In this document: positions 60,386 through 64,000 of the stretch, piece by piece
Position numbering within the stretch: position 1 is the first letter of the stretch
How the letters are laid out: each line of letters begins with the position of its first letter
Assembly (NCBI GenBank): GCA_016713175.1
Contig: JADJPQ010000003.1
Location: forward strand, 248,001 to 312,000
Reading direction: 5' to 3'
DNA from: Planctomycetota bacterium
GTDB taxonomy: Bacteria; Planctomycetota; UBA1135; UBA2386
Length of the DNA stretch: 64,000 nt
Notes under the pieces: model-generated
The model's database searches: none
The model's input: the letters and a program-made list of their open reading frames with translations, nothing else
What the model was told of the DNA's origin: nothing
Made by a program: the position numbers and the translations under genes

Positions 60386-61800
60386 CCGAGGTCGTGATCG
60401 AGGCCCTCGTGAACATCCGCTTCCAGCGTCAGCGGTCCGCCGCCTGGATGCGTCACCTGGAGCCGCGCGCGTTTGACCGGTTCGAACGCCACGACGACCA
60501 CGACGAACGTGCCGTCCGCCTCGGCATGCGCCAGGCCGAGGGTCTGGCTGTCGTCGTCGATCTTGTCCGCGATCACCACCGCCGGCACCGGACGGCCGTT
60601 CGGATCGACAACGCGGCCGGATAGCGTCGCGTAGCGGTTCAGCTCGAAGTCGACCTGCGGCGTCCACGGCTGATCGGACCTGACCGTATCGGGGAACTCG
60701 CCGAAGTGCGGATACGAGTTGTGGCCGGGTGCGTGCGCCTTGACGAAGAAGCCACGTTGCCGATCGAGCGCCGGCCGATCGCGCCAGAACGACAAGTCGA
60801 GCGCGTAGCCACCGTCGGCGCCGCTCCGCGTCGACGCGATGATCGGTTCGAACTCGCCATGGCGCAGCAGTACCCACGCCTGGGCGATGCCGACGCCATC
60901 TTCGCCGTGGACGCGACCGCGCAGTTGCCACGGCGGTGCGATGGGCTCCGGGACGGGCGATGGGCCGACCCACAGACCGCGATCGGCAGGGGCGGCGAGT
61001 GGCCCGGGGCGCGGGTTGTCGGTTGCCGATGGCGGCTGCGCCTCGGCCGTCGCGACGATCGACGAGGCCTGTGGCGCAGCCGTCTCGAACCACCCGGCGA
61101 GCCACGCCGCAGCCGCGATGAACAGCAGAGCAACCGCGGTCAGCCCGAACGCGGCACTGCGTCGACTGCCGCCGGCACCGACGGCGACCGCGCCTGTAGC
61201 GCCACTCGCCAGAACGCGGGCCTTGACCGTCGCGAGCGCCGCCGGATCCAGTTCGCCGAACCCGACACCGACGCCAAGCCCCACCGGCAATCGACGACGC
61301 AGATCGCTCATCGCGCGCGACACCTGCGTCCGCACGGTGCCCGCCGGTCGGCGCAGCCGTTCGCCGATCTCTCGGCACGTCAGTTCTTCGCACAGGTGCA
61401 GCCGCAGCAATTCGGCGTCGTCATGCGGCAACTCGGTCAACGCGCGGGCGAAGCTGGCCTGAACCTCGCTCGCTTGCGCCGCCGCCATCGGGCCCGGCAC
61501 CTCGGCGCCGGGCAACACGGTCCGCGCCTGCAGGCGGCGTCGACGGCGCAACTGCCGCGCTTCATTGGCCAGCACCCCGAGCAACCACGGCAGCAGCGGC
61601 CGCTGCTCGTCCCAGTGCTCCTGCCGCGACATCGCCACCACGTAGGTCGCGTGCACCGCATCCTCGACTTCGTCGCGCGGCACCAGGAACGCCGCCACGC
61701 GCAGCAGTTCGGGCGCGGTCTGGTCGAACGCGGAGGCCAAAGCGTTCGCGTTGCCATGGCGGCGGAACTCGGCGAACAGGCTTTCGGGGGTCGTCGTCAT
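60379..61800 (-). CDS. ECF sigma factor fused to a membrane helix and carboxypeptidase-regulatory-like domain
   Basis: 473 residues from ATG 61800. An ECF sigma factor occupies about 10-180: region 2 with EVEDAVHATYVVAMSRQEHW and LLPWLLGVLANEARQL, region 4 with DAELLRLHLCEELTCREIGERL and the helix TVRTQVSRAMSDLRRRL. A short linker leads to a membrane helix at about 212-232 (AFGLTAVALLFIAAAAWLAGWF). Outside the membrane lie beta-sandwich repeats (WQLRGRVHGEDGVGIA, ATLSGRVVDPNGRPVPAV). The frame stops at 60379, but the next frame carries on the same domain. The design would place a sigma factor under direct control of an external sensor domain. Confidence 0.85.
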   Translation of the reverse strand: MTTTPESLFAEFRRHGNANALASAFDQTAPELLRVAAFLVPRDEVEDAVHATYVVAMSRQEHWDEQRPLLPWLLGVLANEARQLRRRRRLQARTVLPGAEVPGPMAAAQASEVQASFARALTELPHDDAELLRLHLCEELTCREIGERLRRPAGTVRTQVSRAMSDLRRRLPVGLGVGVGFGELDPAALATVKARVLASGATGAVAVGAGGSRRSAAFGLTAVALLFIAAAAWLAGWFETAAPQASSIVATAEAQPPSATDNPRPGPLAAPADRGLWVGPSPVPEPIAPPWQLRGRVHGEDGVGIAQAWVLLRHGEFEPIIASTRSGADGGYALDLSFWRDRPALDRQRGFFVKAHAPGHNSYPHFGEFPDTVRSDQPWTPQVDFELNRYATLSGRVVDPNGRPVPAVVIADKIDDDSQTLGLAHAEADGTFVVVVVAFEPVKRARLQVTHPGGGPLTLEADVHEGLDHDLGR

Positions 61801-61909
61801 GCGGCTACTCGGCACGAGGACGCCATCGTGCGCCAGAAAATCGCCGGCGGCAACGGCAGCGCCCTTCACCCGGACGCGATGGGCGCCAGAATGCGGCGCT
61901 GCGCCGCCG

Positions 61910-62695
61910 ATGAAGATCACCACCTGGAACGTCAACGGCCTGCGGGCCCGCCTGACCCATGTCATCGACTTCCTGCGCGAGCACGAGCCGGACGTGCTGT
62001 GCCTGCAGGAGACCAAGGTCGTCGACGATGCGTTCCCGCGCGAGCAACTCGAGGACTGCGGCTACAACATCGAGTTCTGGGGTCAGAAGTCCTACAACGG
62101 CGTCGCCATCCTGTCGCGGCATCGGGTCGAAGACGTCGTGCGCGGCCTGCCCGGCGATCTCGACGATCCGGACGTCGAACGGCGCGTGCTCGGCTGCATC
62201 GTGCAGGACTTCATGATCCTGGACCTCTATGTGCCCAACGGTCAGGAAGTCGGCGGCGACAAGTATCGCTTCAAGCTCGACTGGTTCCGCCGGCTGCGGC
62301 AGTTCCTCGACGCTCGGTACTCGGTGACCGAGAAGGTCGCGGTCGTCGGCGACTTCAACGTCGCGTTGCAGGATCGCGACGTACACGACCCGATCGCGTG
62401 GCACGAGCGCATCCTGTGCTCGACGCCGGAGCGGCGCGCGATGCAGAACGTGCTGGCCTTCGGCCTCAGCGATCTGCTGCGCGAACATCATCCGGAGACC
62501 GGCATCTGGACCTGGTGGGACTACCGGACCGGCGGCGAGAAGACCGATCGCGGCCTGCGCATCGACTACATCCTGACCACCCCGCCGGCGACGGCGCTGT
62601 GCCGGGAGATCCAGGTGCACAAGGACATCCGCAAAGCGAAGAGTCCGAGCGACCACGCGCCGGTCACGGCGGTGTTCGCCGACGGGGGCGCCTGA
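61910..62695 (+). CDS. xthA: Exodeoxyribonuclease III
   Basis: 261 residues from ATG 61910. Active-site residues are all present: Asn7 (TWNVNGLR), Glu34 (QETK), Tyr107 (YVPNG), Asp148 and Asn150 (GDFN), and the terminal Asp248-His249 (SDHAPV). It removes apurinic/apyrimidinic sites and trims 3' ends in base-excision repair. Length and motif order match the family. The divergent sigma fusion gene starts 109 bases away; the ABC ATPase gene starts one base after its stop. Confidence 0.95.
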   Translation: MKITTWNVNGLRARLTHVIDFLREHEPDVLCLQETKVVDDAFPREQLEDCGYNIEFWGQKSYNGVAILSRHRVEDVVRGLPGDLDDPDVERRVLGCIVQDFMILDLYVPNGQEVGGDKYRFKLDWFRRLRQFLDARYSVTEKVAVVGDFNVALQDRDVHDPIAWHERILCSTPERRAMQNVLAFGLSDLLREHHPETGIWTWWDYRTGGEKTDRGLRIDYILTTPPATALCREIQVHKDIRKAKSPSDHAPVTAVFADGGA

Positions 62696-62696
62696 C

Positions 62697-63425
62697 GTGG
62701 GCGACGTGATGATCGAAGCCGTCGGGCTCGGCCGCGAGTTCGAGGGCAAATGGGCGGTGCGCGACCTGACGCTGCGCGTGCACGCCGGTGAGCTGTACGG
62801 GTTCCTCGGACCCAACGGCGCCGGCAAGACGACGACGATCCGGATGCTGGCGGGACTGCTGCGGCCGACCGCCGGCGAAGTGCGGATCGCCGGTCTCGAC
62901 CACAAGACCGCGACGCGCGCGATCAAGCAGCGGCTCGGGCTGGTGCCCGACACGCCCCCGCTGCACGACTATCTGACGGCGCGGCAGTACGTCGGTCTGG
63001 TCGCGAGCCTGTGGCAGGTGCCGCGCAAGGACCGCGACGAACGGCGCGATCGGCTGTTCGAGTTGCTGGGCCTCGACGAGGTCAAAGACCAGTTGTGCAA
63101 GGGCTGCTCGCACGGGACGCGCAAGAAGATCCATCTCGCGGCCGTGCTGACCACGGCGCCGCAGGTGCTGCTGCTGGACGAGCCGACGACCGGGCTCGAT
63201 CCGCTGAGCACCCGTCGGTTGAAGGACCTGCTGCTCAAGGAGTCGCGACGCGGCACGACGATCCTGTTCAGCACGCATGTGCTGGAGACCGCCGAACAGA
63301 TCTGCCACCGGTTGGGCATCCTGTACGACGGGCACTTGCAGGCGGAAGGCACGCTGGCCGAGCTGCGGGCGCAACGCGGCGACGGCACGCTGGAAGACAT
63401 CTTCCTGCGGATGACGTCGGCGTAG
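62697..63425 (+). CDS. ABC transporter ATP-binding protein (ABC-2 type)
   Basis: 242 residues; GTG at 62697 lies one base after the xthA stop, and ATG at 62709 is an alternative. Walker A GPNGAGKTT, Q-loop region LVPDTPPLHDY, signature CSHGTRKK (a form of the LSGGQ box like the YSHGM of ABC-2 exporters), Walker B VLLLDEPTTGLD, H-loop STH. Typical for an exporter of a lipid, polysaccharide or drug. No permease gene is next to it: the following gene runs the other way. So the membrane partner must be elsewhere, or lie outside the window. Confidence 0.93.
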   Translation: MGDVMIEAVGLGREFEGKWAVRDLTLRVHAGELYGFLGPNGAGKTTTIRMLAGLLRPTAGEVRIAGLDHKTATRAIKQRLGLVPDTPPLHDYLTARQYVGLVASLWQVPRKDRDERRDRLFELLGLDEVKDQLCKGCSHGTRKKIHLAAVLTTAPQVLLLDEPTTGLDPLSTRRLKDLLLKESRRGTTILFSTHVLETAEQICHRLGILYDGHLQAEGTLAELRAQRGDGTLEDIFLRMTSA

Positions 63426-64000
63426 CTACGCCACGGGATCGTCGACCAGCCGCTGCCAGTACTTCGATCGCCGCAGCTTCGCGATGGCGCGCTGCCAGCG
63501 CTTGGTCACGGCAGCGACCGTCCAGCTCAGGCGCCGGGCGATGTCGGCGTGACTCCGTTCATGGATCGCGTGCTGCACGACGATCTCGGCGTCGACCCGC
63601 CCGAGCCGCCGGACGAGCCGCAGCAGGTAGGCGAACTCGTCGTTGCTGGCCAGCACACCGAGAATCCGGCTTGCCCGTTGGAACAGCACCGGTTCGCCCG
63701 GATGCGCCATCGGCTGCCCTTCCGCCACGTCGTTCAACGATCCTGCACGATGCCGTCGATGACGACGCGCCTGCTCGCTGAGGACGTTCTTGCCGATCTT
63801 GACGATCCAGCGCCGAAACGGGCAGCGCGCCGGCTCGAACGTCGGGAACCGGACGAGGGCTCGTCGCCACGTCTCCTGGGCGATGTCGGGCGCCTCGACT
63901 CCGATGCGACCGAAGCGACGTAGACGTGCCTGGATCGACAACAGCAGGTGGGCGGCGAAACGCTCATAGAGATCGGCAAACGCCATCGCGTCGCCGCCGC
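63426..64000 (-). CDS. ECF-type sigma factor, 5' end outside the window (partial)
   Basis: At least 191 residues. An ATG at 63986 could start it, but the frame is open to the edge and reads GGDAMAFADLYERF, the usual opening of ECF proteins (GDxxAFxxLYxR), so the real start is probably beyond 64000. Region 2: IAQETWRRALVRFPTF and CPFRRWIVKIGKNVL. Region 4: LLRLVRRLGRVDAEIVVQHAI, then an HTH ending SWTVAAVTKRWQRAIAKLRRS. It has no gap to the convergent ABC ATPase gene. Confidence 0.85.
   Translation of the reverse strand, partial: GGDAMAFADLYERFAAHLLLSIQARLRRFGRIGVEAPDIAQETWRRALVRFPTFEPARCPFRRWIVKIGKNVLSEQARRHRRHRAGSLNDVAEGQPMAHPGEPVLFQRASRILGVLASNDEFAYLLRLVRRLGRVDAEIVVQHAIHERSHADIARRLSWTVAAVTKRWQRAIAKLRRSKYWQRLVDDPVA

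Overview
The window is one continuous, very GC-rich bacterial segment with about 47 genes packed on both strands. I see no rRNA, tRNA, CRISPR array, insertion sequence or phage gene. The gene content points to a planctomycete (Planctomycetota) or close relative. This is an inference from the style of the genes: large Hanks-type kinases fused to a transmembrane helix and TPR or sulfatase-modifying-factor-like domains, several ECF sigma factors (one fused to a membrane-anchored extracellular domain), an FHA sigma-54 activator, many secreted proteins with signal peptides ending near Ala-x-Ala-Gln, and secreted lamin-tail, Kelch-like and FG-GAP-like proteins. No phylogenetic marker is present to settle it.

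Layout. 1-4.0 kb: secreted proteins, an SGNH hydrolase and a decayed FG-GAP fragment. 4.0-6.7 kb: a kinase fused to an FGE-sulfatase-like domain. 6.7-9.5 kb: a TonB-dependent receptor with its own TonB-like protein. 9.7-12.9 kb: a secreted protein, a small membrane protein, and an ECF sigma factor overlapping a membrane protein that is probably its regulator. 12.9-16.8 kb: a TPR lipoprotein, a DUF4331 protein and a HupE/UreJ-like membrane protein. 16.9-20.9 kb: an ECF sigma factor overlapping a kinase-TPR protein. 20.9-23.1 kb: a secreted sensor-like protein and a chemoreceptor. 23.2-30.0 kb: alpha-2-macroglobulin plus a short PbpC. 30.3-34.7 kb: a six-gene run with DUF1697, HEAT, coiled-coil and terpene-cyclase-fold proteins. 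34.8-38.2 kb: a V8-like protease and two DUF1801 proteins.

38.6-45.3 kb holds the most unusual locus: a five-gene operon of a RoxA-like di-heme cytochrome c, two unfamiliar proteins, a DyP peroxidase and a catalase-like protein. 45.8-48.6 kb is a three-subunit FAD/[2Fe-2S] amino-acid or opine dehydrogenase operon whose small subunit carries a one-base frameshift. 48.7-54.7 kb has a metallophosphoesterase, an FHA-GAF-AAA+ sigma-54 activator and a divergent atypical kinase. 54.8-59.3 kb has a Kelch-like protein, a ChaN-PDZ lipoprotein and a zinc-ribbon membrane protein. 59.3-61.8 kb is an ECF sigma factor fused to a membrane helix and carboxypeptidase-regulatory-like domains, split by a one-base deletion. 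61.9-64 kb has exonuclease III, an orphan ABC ATPase and an ECF sigma factor that runs off the window.

Taken together, the region is rich in envelope sensing and signalling (four ECF sigma factors, three kinases, one sigma-54 activator, one chemoreceptor), envelope defence (A2M/PbpC) and redox enzymes acting outside core metabolism. Start codons were chosen by domain or signal-peptide position, overlap with the previous gene, and Shine-Dalgarno matches; several are GTG.
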